Program-made: the position numbers and the translations under genes | Shown here: piece after piece, positions 54,837 through 62,201 of the stretch | Numbering within the stretch: position 1 is the stretch's first letter | Layout: the number at the start of each line of letters is the position of its first letter | The notes under the pieces: generated by a model | The model's input: only the letters and a program-made list of their open reading frames with translations | The model's database searches: none | What the model was told of the DNA's origin: nothing | NCBI RefSeq assembly: GCF_003096595.1 | Contig: NZ_QEKO01000004.1 | Span: forward strand, 62,001 to 126,000 | Direction of reading: 5' to 3' | From: Pusillimonas noertemannii | GTDB lineage: Bacteria > Pseudomonadota > Gammaproteobacteria > Burkholderiales > Burkholderiaceae_B | Length of the DNA: 64,000 nucleotides

Positions 54837-55702
54837 GTTGTTGTTCCTGGCGCGTCGAGCAGGGTCAACGCGTCGAGTATCATTCGTGCCGTTTCATCGG
54901 GCTGCTCTACGTAGCAGGCATGGCCCGCCTTGGCGATCGGGGCGAAGGGAAAACCATGCCGCTGCGCGTACTGGCCGGATTGCTCCGGCGTCGTGACGAT
55001 GTCGTGTTCGCCGCAATAGACGCGGCACGCGCTTGCCGGCGGCGCGTAGCGGTCGATGTCGTCGCCGCACAGCAGCTCGACCGCCTGCGCATAGCCTTCG
55101 GGCCGCAGGCGCAAGGCGTTGTGGCGCACCGCCTCGCGCGCCGGCTCGCCGGCCTGGCTGGAAAGAAGACGGTCGGGAAGCTTCTGCGCCATGCCCTGTA
55201 TGCCCAGCTCGTGCAGGGCCGCCAAGCGCTTTTCGCGCACCTGCAGGGCCTGCTCGGGGCGGGCACCGTAGCCAATGGCCGGGCTCATCAGGACAAAAGC
55301 GGCCGCCCGCCGCCTGGGCAGGCTGCTGTATGCGGCGGCCATGAGGGCGCCCAGCGAATGCCCCACCAGCAGGCATTGATCCACCTGCAGCGCTTCGAGC
55401 AGTTCATGTAGACGCTCGGCATAGTGCACCGCCGTGGGCCTGGCCTGGGGCAGCGGCGTCGAAGCGCCGTAGCCAGGCGCGTCCCAGGCGATTACCCGCG
55501 CATGCCCGCCCAGCACGGCGGCGCAATCGAACCACGAAGCCGAGCCCGAGCTGATGCCGTGCAAAAGCACGATGGCCTGGCGTCCCGAACCGCCCTCCCG
55601 ATAGCCCAGAACACCGTCCCCGATGCGGACGGTGTTCTCGGCAAAGCCGGAAGCGGCGGACGAAGCGCCCGGCGCATGAGGTTGCACAATGCCTTCGGCC
55701 AT
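54833..55702 (-). CDS. Alpha/beta-hydrolase (MhpC/carboxylesterase-like)
   Basis: A 289-aa alpha/beta-hydrolase. The oxyanion-hole segment is LLHGISSGSASW, the nucleophile elbow LLVGHSLGALMAA has Ser116, and the catalytic His is in IAKAGHACYVEQPDE near the C-terminus; the acid residue is probably the Asp in YCGEHDIVTTPEQSG. Similar proteins hydrolyse C-C bonds of meta-cleavage products or esters and lactones. Beside an extradiol-type dioxygenase, a C-C hydrolase role is plausible but unproven. It overlaps the IclR start by 4 nt and follows the cupin gene after 3 nt. Confidence 0.9.
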   Translation of the reverse strand: MAEGIVQPHAPGASSAASGFAENTVRIGDGVLGYREGGSGRQAIVLLHGISSGSASWFDCAAVLGGHARVIAWDAPGYGASTPLPQARPTAVHYAERLHELLEALQVDQCLLVGHSLGALMAAAYSSLPRRRAAAFVLMSPAIGYGARPEQALQVREKRLAALHELGIQGMAQKLPDRLLSSQAGEPAREAVRHNALRLRPEGYAQAVELLCGDDIDRYAPPASACRVYCGEHDIVTTPEQSGQYAQRHGFPFAPIAKAGHACYVEQPDETARMILDALTLLDAPGTTT

Positions 55703-55705
55703 TTC

Positions 55706-56239
55706 TTAGCGCTTGATCTTGGACAGCGGGTGCTCGGGCGGATAAGTGGGGATCTGCGGCTTCTTGGCGCCCAGCAATACACACATCAGGGCGTCTTCGT
55801 CGCCGATGTTGATTTCTTCGCGGTAGATGCCGGGAGGCACCGAAACCAGGTCGCGGTCGGTCAGAATGGTTTCGTAGCGCTCGCCGTCTTTTTCGAGCAC
55901 GAGCTTCATCTTGCCGCGAATGACGAAGAACACTTCCTCGACGTCGTAGTGAATGTGCGAGGGCCCCACGCCGCCGGCCGGGATCACCATGGTCGAGAAG
56001 GTAAAGTGCTCGGACGGAACCGTGTTGGTGTCGGTGGCCACGCCCGTGGCGCCGGTGCCGACGTAGCGCATTTGCGCACGGCGATACTTGGGATCGAAAT
56101 CGGCCTGGAACTTCAGGGCGTCCCAATCGTACTTGCGGGTGGAATACCGGGCGATGCGGGTGTTCATCCACTCTTCGAAGCTGGCCCCTTCGGGACGATC
56201 CCAGCTGCGTTCTTGTTCAGCCACTACCTGTTCGCTCAT
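55706..56239 (-). CDS. Cupin-domain protein
   Basis: A 177-aa single-domain cupin. The first metal-binding motif is GPSHIHYDVEEVFFVIRGKMKL with His95, His97 and Glu101/102. The second motif reads DRDLVSVPPGIYREEINIGDEDA, where the usual His is not obvious, since PPGIYREE replaces PxGxxH. Either the metal site uses three ligands or the function is binding. The start MSEQVVAEQERSWDRPEG has an AAGGTG site. It could be a small dioxygenase or isomerase of the pathway. The motif does not match 3-hydroxyanthranilate dioxygenase. Confidence 0.85.
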   Translation of the reverse strand: MSEQVVAEQERSWDRPEGASFEEWMNTRIARYSTRKYDWDALKFQADFDPKYRRAQMRYVGTGATGVATDTNTVPSEHFTFSTMVIPAGGVGPSHIHYDVEEVFFVIRGKMKLVLEKDGERYETILTDRDLVSVPPGIYREEINIGDEDALMCVLLGAKKPQIPTYPPEHPLSKIKR

Positions 56240-56255
56240 AGCTATCACCTTTATA

Positions 56256-57035
56256 TCAATGCATCACAAAGCCGCCATTGACGGCCAACACTTGACCGGT
56301 CACGAAACGCGACAGGCCGGACAACAAAAACGCGACGGCGCCACTGACGTCGTCGGGCAACTGCGCGCGCTGCAGAGCGCGCTGGTTTTCGTAAAGATCG
56401 TGCCGCTCGCGCGGAACGTATTCGGTGGCCTCGACCAGGGTGAGGCCCGGCGCCACCGCGTTGACGGTGATGCCGCCGGCGCCCAGCTCGCGCGCCATGG
56501 AGCGCGTCATGGACATGATGGCGCCCTTGCTGGCCACGTAGGCCAGCAGATTGGGCGCGCCCCACATGGGCGTGTCGGAGGCCAGGTTGACGATGCTGCC
56601 CTGCCCCGAAGCCCGCAAGGCCGGAAGGCAGGCCCGCGACATCAGCCAGGTGCCGCGCACATTGATGCGCATGACTTCGTCCCAGACGTCGATGTCGATC
56701 TGCTCGAGGCTCTTGCCGCCGGAATGAGTCATGCCGGCGTTGTTGACCAGGCCGTCGAGCCCGCCCAGGGCTTTCGACGCAAAGGCCGCGCAATGCTCGA
56801 TGGAAGCGGGGTCGTTCAGGTCGAGCGCCACGGCGTGCGCCTCGTAGCCCTGTTCGCGCAGCTGCGCTGCGGCGGCCTCGGCCTGCTCGGCCAGGATGTC
56901 CGCCAGGACGACGGAGCCCCCGCCCTGGACGACGCTGCGGGCGAACTCGAGGCCCAGGCCGCGGGCCGCGCCCGTGATCAGCACTTTTTTCCCTTCGAGA
57001 AGGCCTTGTACCGCGGGGTGTTCGGCGTTGCTCAT
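56256..57035 (-). CDS. Short-chain dehydrogenase/reductase
   Basis: A 259-aa classical SDR. The cofactor motif TGAARGLG is at residues 21-28, NNAG occurs in GLVNNAGMTHSGG, and the catalytic Ser, Tyr and Lys are in NLASDTPMWGAPNLLAYVASKGA. The start MSNAEHPAVQGLLEGKKVLITG was chosen, 10 nt after the permease stop. It is a candidate for cis-dihydrodiol dehydrogenation of the Rieske product, or another alcohol oxidation. Unlike the SDR at 53215, its catalytic residues are intact. Confidence 0.92.
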   Translation of the reverse strand: MSNAEHPAVQGLLEGKKVLITGAARGLGLEFARSVVQGGGSVVLADILAEQAEAAAAQLREQGYEAHAVALDLNDPASIEHCAAFASKALGGLDGLVNNAGMTHSGGKSLEQIDIDVWDEVMRINVRGTWLMSRACLPALRASGQGSIVNLASDTPMWGAPNLLAYVASKGAIMSMTRSMARELGAGGITVNAVAPGLTLVEATEYVPRERHDLYENQRALQRAQLPDDVSGAVAFLLSGLSRFVTGQVLAVNGGFVMH

Positions 57036-57045
57036 GCTTCCCCCT

Positions 57046-57933
57046 TTAGGCCGTGGTAACGGTGGCTTTGGGGATGTAGTGCAGGCAGCGCCGCTCGAAC
57101 CACACCACGACGGCATAGGCAATAATGCCAATGACGGTAAGGCCTATGATCGACACGAACACACCGGCGGTGTTGCCCTGCCCTTCGGCGTCGACCAGCA
57201 GGAAGCCCAGGCCCTTGTTGCCGCCCACCAGCTCGCCCACCGTTACGCCGATCACGGCCAGGGTGGCGCCGATGCGCAGGCCCGAGAACAGGGACGGCAG
57301 GGCCGAAGGGAACTCAACCAGGCGGAAGATCTGCCAGCGGCTGGCGTTGAGCGTGCGGACCAGGTTGACCATGTCGGGGTCGACCGTGCGGATGGCCGAC
57401 AGCACGTTGACCATGATCGGGAAGAACACGATAAGCAGAGCCACCAGGATCTTCGGATAGATGGTATAGCCCAGCCACATTACGAACAGGGGCGCGAAGG
57501 CCACCTTGGGCGCGATCTGCAAGGCCAGGATGTACGGCGAAAGGACCGACTCGGTCGTGGGCGACAAGCCCAGCACCACGCCGACGAACAGGCCCAGCAA
57601 GGCCCCCAATATGAAGCCCAGCACGACTTCAAGCGCCGTGTAGCCGAAATGCTCGAGGAAATTGCCCGTTTGCCACATGTGCACGGACTCTTGCATGACC
57701 GTGGTGAACTTGGGCAGGATGAATTCGGGCATGCCCAGCCATCCCGGCAGCCACTGCCAGGCAGCCAGGAAGATGATCAGGACGGCAATGCTGCCCCCGG
57801 CGGTCACTGTATGGCGTTTAGTCAATTTAAACCCTCCGACGCGGGTTGGCGATGCATTGTTGTGTTTCTGGCCGGCCGGGGCCGAAGCCCCGGCCGACGC
57901 ACTGACTGCTACTGTGGTCGAATCCACACTCAT
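57046..57933 (-). CDS. ABC transporter permease (NitT/TauT type)
   Basis: A 295-aa inner-membrane protein. A 40-residue Ala/Ser-rich N-terminal tail precedes six hydrophobic segments. The EAA loop is DPDMVNLVRTLNASRWQIFRLVEFPSALPSLFSGLRIGATLAVIGVTVGELVGG. It is related to the permease at 6564 but is clearly a separate system. It is coupled to the binding-protein gene by ATGA. With the proteins at 57930 and 59007 it forms an importer, presumably for the pathway substrate. Confidence 0.93.
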   Translation of the reverse strand: MSVDSTTVAVSASAGASAPAGQKHNNASPTRVGGFKLTKRHTVTAGGSIAVLIIFLAAWQWLPGWLGMPEFILPKFTTVMQESVHMWQTGNFLEHFGYTALEVVLGFILGALLGLFVGVVLGLSPTTESVLSPYILALQIAPKVAFAPLFVMWLGYTIYPKILVALLIVFFPIMVNVLSAIRTVDPDMVNLVRTLNASRWQIFRLVEFPSALPSLFSGLRIGATLAVIGVTVGELVGGNKGLGFLLVDAEGQGNTAGVFVSIIGLTVIGIIAYAVVVWFERRCLHYIPKATVTTA

Positions 57934-58916
57934 TGCGAAGCCTCGATGAATTGATTCGTGTACAGATCTTCAAGCGGCGCGGCCTTGTCGACAATGCCTT
58001 GCGAAACATAGAAATCCTGCACGGCGGCAAGGCGCTCGGGATCCATCTTGCCCGGGACCTTCTGGTCGGCGTACACGTACTTGTTGTAAAGACGGAAGAC
58101 TTCACGCATTTCGTCTTCTTTGCCCTCGTGCGCGGGCACAGCCTTGATGTAGGCCTTGAGCGCGCCTTCGGGATCTTTCATGATCAGCTCCATGCCCTTG
58201 ACGGTGGCGCGTACGATGCGCTGGATGAGCTGGGGATTGTTCTTGATGGTGTCGTCCGACGCGATCATGGCCTGGGCCATGCTGTTGAAGCCCTTGGCCG
58301 GGTCCATGAGATGCACCTTGCCGCCGTTGTGGCGAACGGTTGCGACCCAGTCGGGCACGGCAGCCATGGCGTCGGCCTTGTTCGAGGCGAACAGTTGCCA
58401 GACGCCCGCGGGGCCGGCCGCCTGAATTTCAGCGTCGTTGCGCGTCAGGCCGACCTTGTGCATGGTGCCCAGCAGCGAATAGTAGGTGGTATCGGTATAG
58501 GCCATGACGGTGATGGTCTTGCCCTTGAGCTGCTGCGGCTCGTCGATGGGAGCGCTTTCATGCGAGGCGATCAGGGTGAGCCCGCCCGCGCCCATCAGGG
58601 CAACCGACTTGACGGGGATGCCGTTGGCACGAACGATGATGGGCGTATCGCCGATGGCGCCGCCGATAGGCGCGTTGCCCGCACCCACCTGTTTGGCCAC
58701 GTCGACCCCGCCCTTGCCGGTGACAAAGGTCACGTCAAGGCCTTCGTCCTTGAAATAGCCTTGCTGTTGAGCAATAAGCCAGGGCGCAAAGGCAGGCAGG
58801 TTCTTGGGTGCGGGCAGCAGGTAGGTGATGGGTTCGAGCTTGTCGGCCGCCAGGGCGGAAGCCGAAGCCATCGAAACACATGCTCCGAGCATGACGGCAG
58901 TGATTAGTTTCTTCAT
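57930..58916 (-). CDS. ABC transporter substrate-binding protein (NMT1/SsuA-like)
   Basis: A 328-aa periplasmic receptor. The signal peptide MKKLITAVMLGACVSMASASALAA is followed by DKLEPITYLLPAPKNLPAFAPWLIAQQQGYFKDEGLDVTFVTGKGG, the NMT1-like N-terminal lobe. PQQLKGKTITVMAYTDTTYYSLLG forms the hinge region. An AGGAGA site precedes the ATG. The ligand is unknown; family members bind sulfonates, nitrate, pyrimidine precursors and aromatic carboxylates such as phthalates. It has only distant similarity to the receptor at 4685. Confidence 0.92.
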   Translation of the reverse strand: MKKLITAVMLGACVSMASASALAADKLEPITYLLPAPKNLPAFAPWLIAQQQGYFKDEGLDVTFVTGKGGVDVAKQVGAGNAPIGGAIGDTPIIVRANGIPVKSVALMGAGGLTLIASHESAPIDEPQQLKGKTITVMAYTDTTYYSLLGTMHKVGLTRNDAEIQAAGPAGVWQLFASNKADAMAAVPDWVATVRHNGGKVHLMDPAKGFNSMAQAMIASDDTIKNNPQLIQRIVRATVKGMELIMKDPEGALKAYIKAVPAHEGKEDEMREVFRLYNKYVYADQKVPGKMDPERLAAVQDFYVSQGIVDKAAPLEDLYTNQFIEASQ

Positions 58917-59006
58917 TCTGTTCTCCTGAGTCTGGGATTCTTATATGGTTAATTGCAGTGGGGCTTGTAGGCCGGTATGACAGTACTTCGGGCTTGCATG
59001 TGAAAA

Positions 59007-59795
59007 TCAATGAACCGCGGCGTCTTCTTCTTTGCCGATCTTCAGCAGATCCATCAACCGCCCCTGCAGGGGGCCGATCTCGGGAAGCTTGCGCCGCTGC
59101 AGCGGGTTGTCGCGCAGCGGCAGGTCGACGATGATCTCTTCGATAATGGTGCCCGGGCGCTCGCTCATGACCAGCAGCCGGTCCGACAAGGCAATGGCTT
59201 CGACCAGGTCGTGGGTAATGAACAACGCCGTCTTGCCGTTTTCGGCCAGCGATTGCGCCAGGTCTTGCTGGAGAATCATCTTGGTCTGGGCATCGAGCGC
59301 AGAGAACGGCTCGTCCATCAGCATTACCTGCGGATCGACCGCCAGAGTGCGGGCCAATGCCGCGCGCTGGCGCATGCCGCCCGACAATTGGTGGGGGTAG
59401 TTCTTTTCGTAGCCCTTCAGGTGGCATTTGCGCAGCAGCTCGTTGGCCACCTTCAGCCGGTCAGACTTGCCCACGCCGGCTATTTCCAGGCCCAAAGCCA
59501 CATTGTCTTCGATGGTGCGCCATTGCATCAGCAGGTCTTTCTGCAGCATGAAGGCCACTTCGCGCACAGGCTTGGTAACCCGCTTGCCCGACACATAGAC
59601 TTCGCCCGAGGTGGGGGCGTAGAGGCCGGAACCCATGTTGAGCAAGGTGCTTTTGCCACAGCCCGAAGGGCCGATAATGGATACGACCTCGCCCTTGGCG
59701 ATGGAAAACGAAATATTGGACACGGCAGGACGCAGCTCGCCCGTATTAGGATCAACGAAGGATTTGCCTACGTTTCTGAATTCGATTTCAACCAT
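59007..59795 (-). CDS. ABC transporter ATP-binding protein (NitT/TauT type)
   Basis: A 262-aa ATPase. Walker A is GPSGCGKST, the signature LSGGMRQRAALARTL, Walker B VMLMDEPFSALD, and the switch His is in ALFITHDLVEAIAL. The start MVEIEFRNVGKSFVDPNTGELRPAVSNISF was chosen over an upstream ATG because AGGAGC precedes it and the extra 18 residues are not family-like. It is the first gene of the leftward twelve-gene operon, facing the control region shared with the Rieske operon. Confidence 0.94.
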   Translation of the reverse strand: MVEIEFRNVGKSFVDPNTGELRPAVSNISFSIAKGEVVSIIGPSGCGKSTLLNMGSGLYAPTSGEVYVSGKRVTKPVREVAFMLQKDLLMQWRTIEDNVALGLEIAGVGKSDRLKVANELLRKCHLKGYEKNYPHQLSGGMRQRAALARTLAVDPQVMLMDEPFSALDAQTKMILQQDLAQSLAENGKTALFITHDLVEAIALSDRLLVMSERPGTIIEEIIVDLPLRDNPLQRRKLPEIGPLQGRLMDLLKIGKEEDAAVH

Positions 59796-60116
59796 GAGGG
59801 GCTGCTCCTTGAGTAGTGAGGCGCGGTGCAATTCAAATTTGCGAACCACTCACGCCAAGCCCTGTTTGTTTTATATATGAACTGACGTTTTGTGAATTAA
59901 ACAAACTTTAAATCCTTGGCGAGCCATGTTGTATTAGGGAAATCCCTTTGTTTTACGATTTTCATCGCATATTACTAGGGTTTCCACTAATAGTTAGGTA
60001 GGCCCCTGAAGTCATAAACTTTTAATCCATAAAACGCTGTTTAATATATGGAACAAACAGCCGCTCCACTGGCAGCGACTGCTGCTTTACATTTCTTCAA
60101 TCGGCTGGAGGCCTGC
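59796..60116. promoter_or_regulatory. Divergent control region of the two catabolic operons, with candidate IclR operators
   Basis: About 320 nt, AT-rich, no gene. Two spaced dyads stand out: GTTTGTTT...AAACAAAC with a 27-nt centre (59864-59906), next to the ABC operon start, and GCTGTTT...AAACAGC with a 12-nt centre (60036-60061), 56 nt before the first rightward gene. The second overlaps TCCATA...TATGGA (60026-60051). A small AGGGA-AA-TCCCT repeat is at 59936-59947. One dyad lies near each operon, fitting two related IclR regulators. Binding is inferred. Confidence 0.55.
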
Positions 60117-60440
60117 ATGTCGTCCGATGCACGCACGCTGCTTACGATATTTCTAAAGCATGATCAGTCCAATAATCTGGACATGATCCAGTCCAAGCTG
60201 AAAGCCAGCCAGTGGTGGGACCGCTTTCCTCCCGAGGGGGTGGAAGTCGTCTCATGGACGGTAGCAATGGGATTCGGTCAGATCGTCACGCTGCGCGTGC
60301 CGGTCGAACTCATCCCCGTGGTCAACGTCGAACTGGAACGTTCGGCCTGGGGAGTCTTCACCACCGAATGCTTTCCTACTTACGATTTCGTACCGGTGCG
60401 CCAGCGCATCAAAGAACGTGTAGAAAACGGAGGTCAATAA
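60117..60440 (+). CDS. Hypothetical small protein in the Rieske operon
   Basis: A 107-aa protein I do not recognise. The start MSSDARTLLTIFLKHDQSNNLDMIQSKL is chosen because GGAGG lies five bases before it; a start at 60048 would add 23 residues inside the operator-like dyad region. The sequence alternates helical and strand-like stretches (EGVEVVSWTVAMGFGQIVTLRVPVELIPVVNVELERSAWGVF), suggesting a compact alpha/beta, perhaps dimeric ferredoxin-like fold. There are no Cys or obvious metal sites. It is the first gene of the operon, 3 nt before the next small gene, so it probably has a role specific to this pathway. Confidence 0.7.
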   Translation: MSSDARTLLTIFLKHDQSNNLDMIQSKLKASQWWDRFPPEGVEVVSWTVAMGFGQIVTLRVPVELIPVVNVELERSAWGVFTTECFPTYDFVPVRQRIKERVENGGQ

Positions 60441-60443
60441 AAT

Positions 60444-60668
60444 ATGTCTCATCTCTATCTGCAGCCTCATCAGGCTCGCAAGCGGCAGCCCACCGCTTAT
60501 GAAGATCTGCTCGGCGACTCGCTCGAGCGCGCCTTCAGCTCCGACATCGTCGAGCTTGACGCCCTGGTGGCCTACCTGAACGACCACGGCCCTCAACCCC
60601 AGGACACCTCAACCATGTGGACGGCCGAACTGCTCACCACCGAGCTGCAGCGCCTGGGCAACGACTGA
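60444..60668 (+). CDS. Small protein with recombinase-like helix-turn-helix pattern
   Basis: A 74-aa protein, MSHLYLQPHQARKRQPTAYEDLLG onward, with the pattern (LDALVAYLNDHGPQP...WTAELLTTELQRLG) seen in the recombinase-type helix-turn-helix domain. Similar small proteins are, to my recollection, found next to Rieske oxygenase genes, with unknown function. It has no invertase or resolvase catalytic domain, so DNA recombination is not implied. It may bind DNA or the oxygenase. It lies 3 nt after the 107-aa gene and about 20 nt before the Rieske start. Confidence 0.7.
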   Translation: MSHLYLQPHQARKRQPTAYEDLLGDSLERAFSSDIVELDALVAYLNDHGPQPQDTSTMWTAELLTTELQRLGND

Positions 60669-60688
60669 ACCCATCAAGGAAAGCCACC

Positions 60689-61705
60689 ATGACAACCAAT
60701 CCCTCCGACGTCGAAGTCGAAAAAGTCCTGGCCAACGGCATACAGAACCGCTGGTATGCCATCTGCCCCTCGTCCTTCGTTCAGCAGACCCCGGTTTCCC
60801 TACGTCGCCTGGGCCACAAGATCGTGCTGTGGCGCGACGCCGACGGCACGCCCTACGCGCTTGAAGACCACTGCCCCCATCGCGGCGCCCCGCTTTCCGC
60901 CGGCGTTCCGCTGGGCAACCGGCTTGCCTGTGGCTACCATGGCGTCGAAGTCGACTGCAAGGGTGTGGTCATCTCGGTCCCCGGCAGCCCCGGCTGCAAG
61001 CTCGAGGGCTCCCGCCCCACGCTTGCCTTCCACCTGAAGGAAGCCCACGGCGCCATCTTCATGTATAACTCGTACACCAATGTCGACGAGCCGCCGCCGC
61101 TGGTGCTCCCCCAAGAGCTCGATTCGGACGAATACGAGAAGTTCCTGTGCTACCTCGAATGGGATTGCGACTACCGCTACGTGCTCGACAACGTCATGGA
61201 TCCCATGCACGGCACCTTCCTGCACAAGCAGTCGCACAGCATGGCTGCGGGCGCCCGTGCCGCCAAGTTCGACCTGCGCGACACCGAGCATGGCTTCTCG
61301 TTCGAAAAATCCGCACAGCGCGACGTCAACTTCGATTGGACCGAATTTGCCGACACCGGCATTCAGTGGGCGCGTCTAGACATCCCCTACCCCAAAAGCG
61401 GCGGCCCCGGCGGTAGCTTCGGCATCGCGGCCTTTGCTACGCCCATCCGCGAAAACGAATCGGCCGTGTTCTTCTGGCGCAATCGCAAGGTATCGGGGTG
61501 GCAGCGCGACGCCTGGCGCTTCCTGTACAAGAACCGCCTCGAGGCGCGCCACTGGGCCGTGGTCGAACAAGACCGCGTCATCCTCGAAGTGATGGAGCCC
61601 GACGCCAACAAGCGCGAGCATCTGTACCAGCACGACGTGGCTGTCACGCGACTGCGCCGCACTTTGCGCCAGCTTGCCATCGCCCAGCTCACCGGCAAGA
61701 ACTGA
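60689..61705 (+). CDS. Rieske non-heme iron oxygenase, alpha subunit
   Basis: A 338-aa ring-hydroxylating or demethylating oxygenase. The Rieske [2Fe-2S] ligands are C62, H64, C81 and H84 (CPH...CGYH). The mononuclear iron site follows in DNVMDPMHGTFLHKQSH with D171, H174 and H179. The start MTTNPSDVEVEKVLANG has an AAGGAA site. The size and C-terminal domain resemble single-subunit (alpha3) enzymes such as vanillate demethylase or phthalate dioxygenase. No reductase or ferredoxin gene is nearby, so electrons must come from elsewhere. The next gene starts 1 nt after its stop. Confidence 0.93.
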   Translation: MTTNPSDVEVEKVLANGIQNRWYAICPSSFVQQTPVSLRRLGHKIVLWRDADGTPYALEDHCPHRGAPLSAGVPLGNRLACGYHGVEVDCKGVVISVPGSPGCKLEGSRPTLAFHLKEAHGAIFMYNSYTNVDEPPPLVLPQELDSDEYEKFLCYLEWDCDYRYVLDNVMDPMHGTFLHKQSHSMAAGARAAKFDLRDTEHGFSFEKSAQRDVNFDWTEFADTGIQWARLDIPYPKSGGPGGSFGIAAFATPIRENESAVFFWRNRKVSGWQRDAWRFLYKNRLEARHWAVVEQDRVILEVMEPDANKREHLYQHDVAVTRLRRTLRQLAIAQLTGKN

Positions 61706-61706
61706 C

Positions 61707-62159
61707 ATGCACACATGGACGCCCGTCAAGCGGGTCGTGGTGCCCGGCGCGGCCGAGCCGGCCGGCGCCACATGGTCGAATTGCCTGGTATTGGGCAACG
61801 AGGTCATGATGTCGGGCGTCACGGCTCAAACGGGCACAGACGATGCCGGCCGCGCCTTGTCCACCGAGGCGCAGGGCCGGCTCATCCTCGAGCGCATCGA
61901 TGCCACCATGCGCGCGGCGGGCGGCAGCCGCGCCAATATCTACAAGCTGGTGGTCTACCTTACCGACATCGCCGACAAAGAAGTTGTCTCGCAACTGCGG
62001 GCGGGCTTCTTCGGGCCGGTCTTTCCGTGTTCAACCCTGGTCCAGGTCAGCGCCCTGGCCTTTCCCGGGCTGACCATAGAAATCGACGCCTTCGGCCGCC
62101 TCGATTGTGACGTGGCCCAGGCGATGCAGTATTATCCGGGCCAGTATTATCCAGGCTGA
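61707..62159 (+). CDS. RidA/YjgF family protein (enamine/imine deaminase-like)
   Basis: A 150-aa Rid-family protein. MHTWTPVKRVVVPGAAEPAGATWSNCLVLGNEVMMSGVTAQTG, LILERIDATMRAAGGSRANIYKLVVYLTDIADKEVV and PCSTLVQVSALAFPGLTIEIDAF are typical. The Arg of the RidA active site is not where expected; PCSTLVQVSAL replaces the usual PARTTV pattern, so activity may be altered as in 2-aminomuconate deaminase-type relatives. The C-terminus ends with a duplicated QYYPGQYYPG. In this operon it suggests an imine or enamine intermediate, hence a nitrogen-containing substrate. Confidence 0.9.
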   Translation: MHTWTPVKRVVVPGAAEPAGATWSNCLVLGNEVMMSGVTAQTGTDDAGRALSTEAQGRLILERIDATMRAAGGSRANIYKLVVYLTDIADKEVVSQLRAGFFGPVFPCSTLVQVSALAFPGLTIEIDAFGRLDCDVAQAMQYYPGQYYPG

Positions 62160-62201
62160 AAGCCCGCAATGCAGCGGGCCACGGCAACAGGGGACGCAGG
62201 C

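Noticed and set aside
55706-56239. 3-hydroxyanthranilate 3,4-dioxygenase
   Set aside because: The cupin metal motif GPSHIHYDVEE differs from the sequence expected for that enzyme, and the decarboxylase partner of that pathway is missing.
60444-60668. Fragment of a site-specific recombinase
   Set aside because: The 74-aa protein resembles only the helix-turn-helix pattern, is complete with its own start and stop, and lies tightly within an operon. No catalytic resolvase or tyrosine-recombinase domain is nearby.
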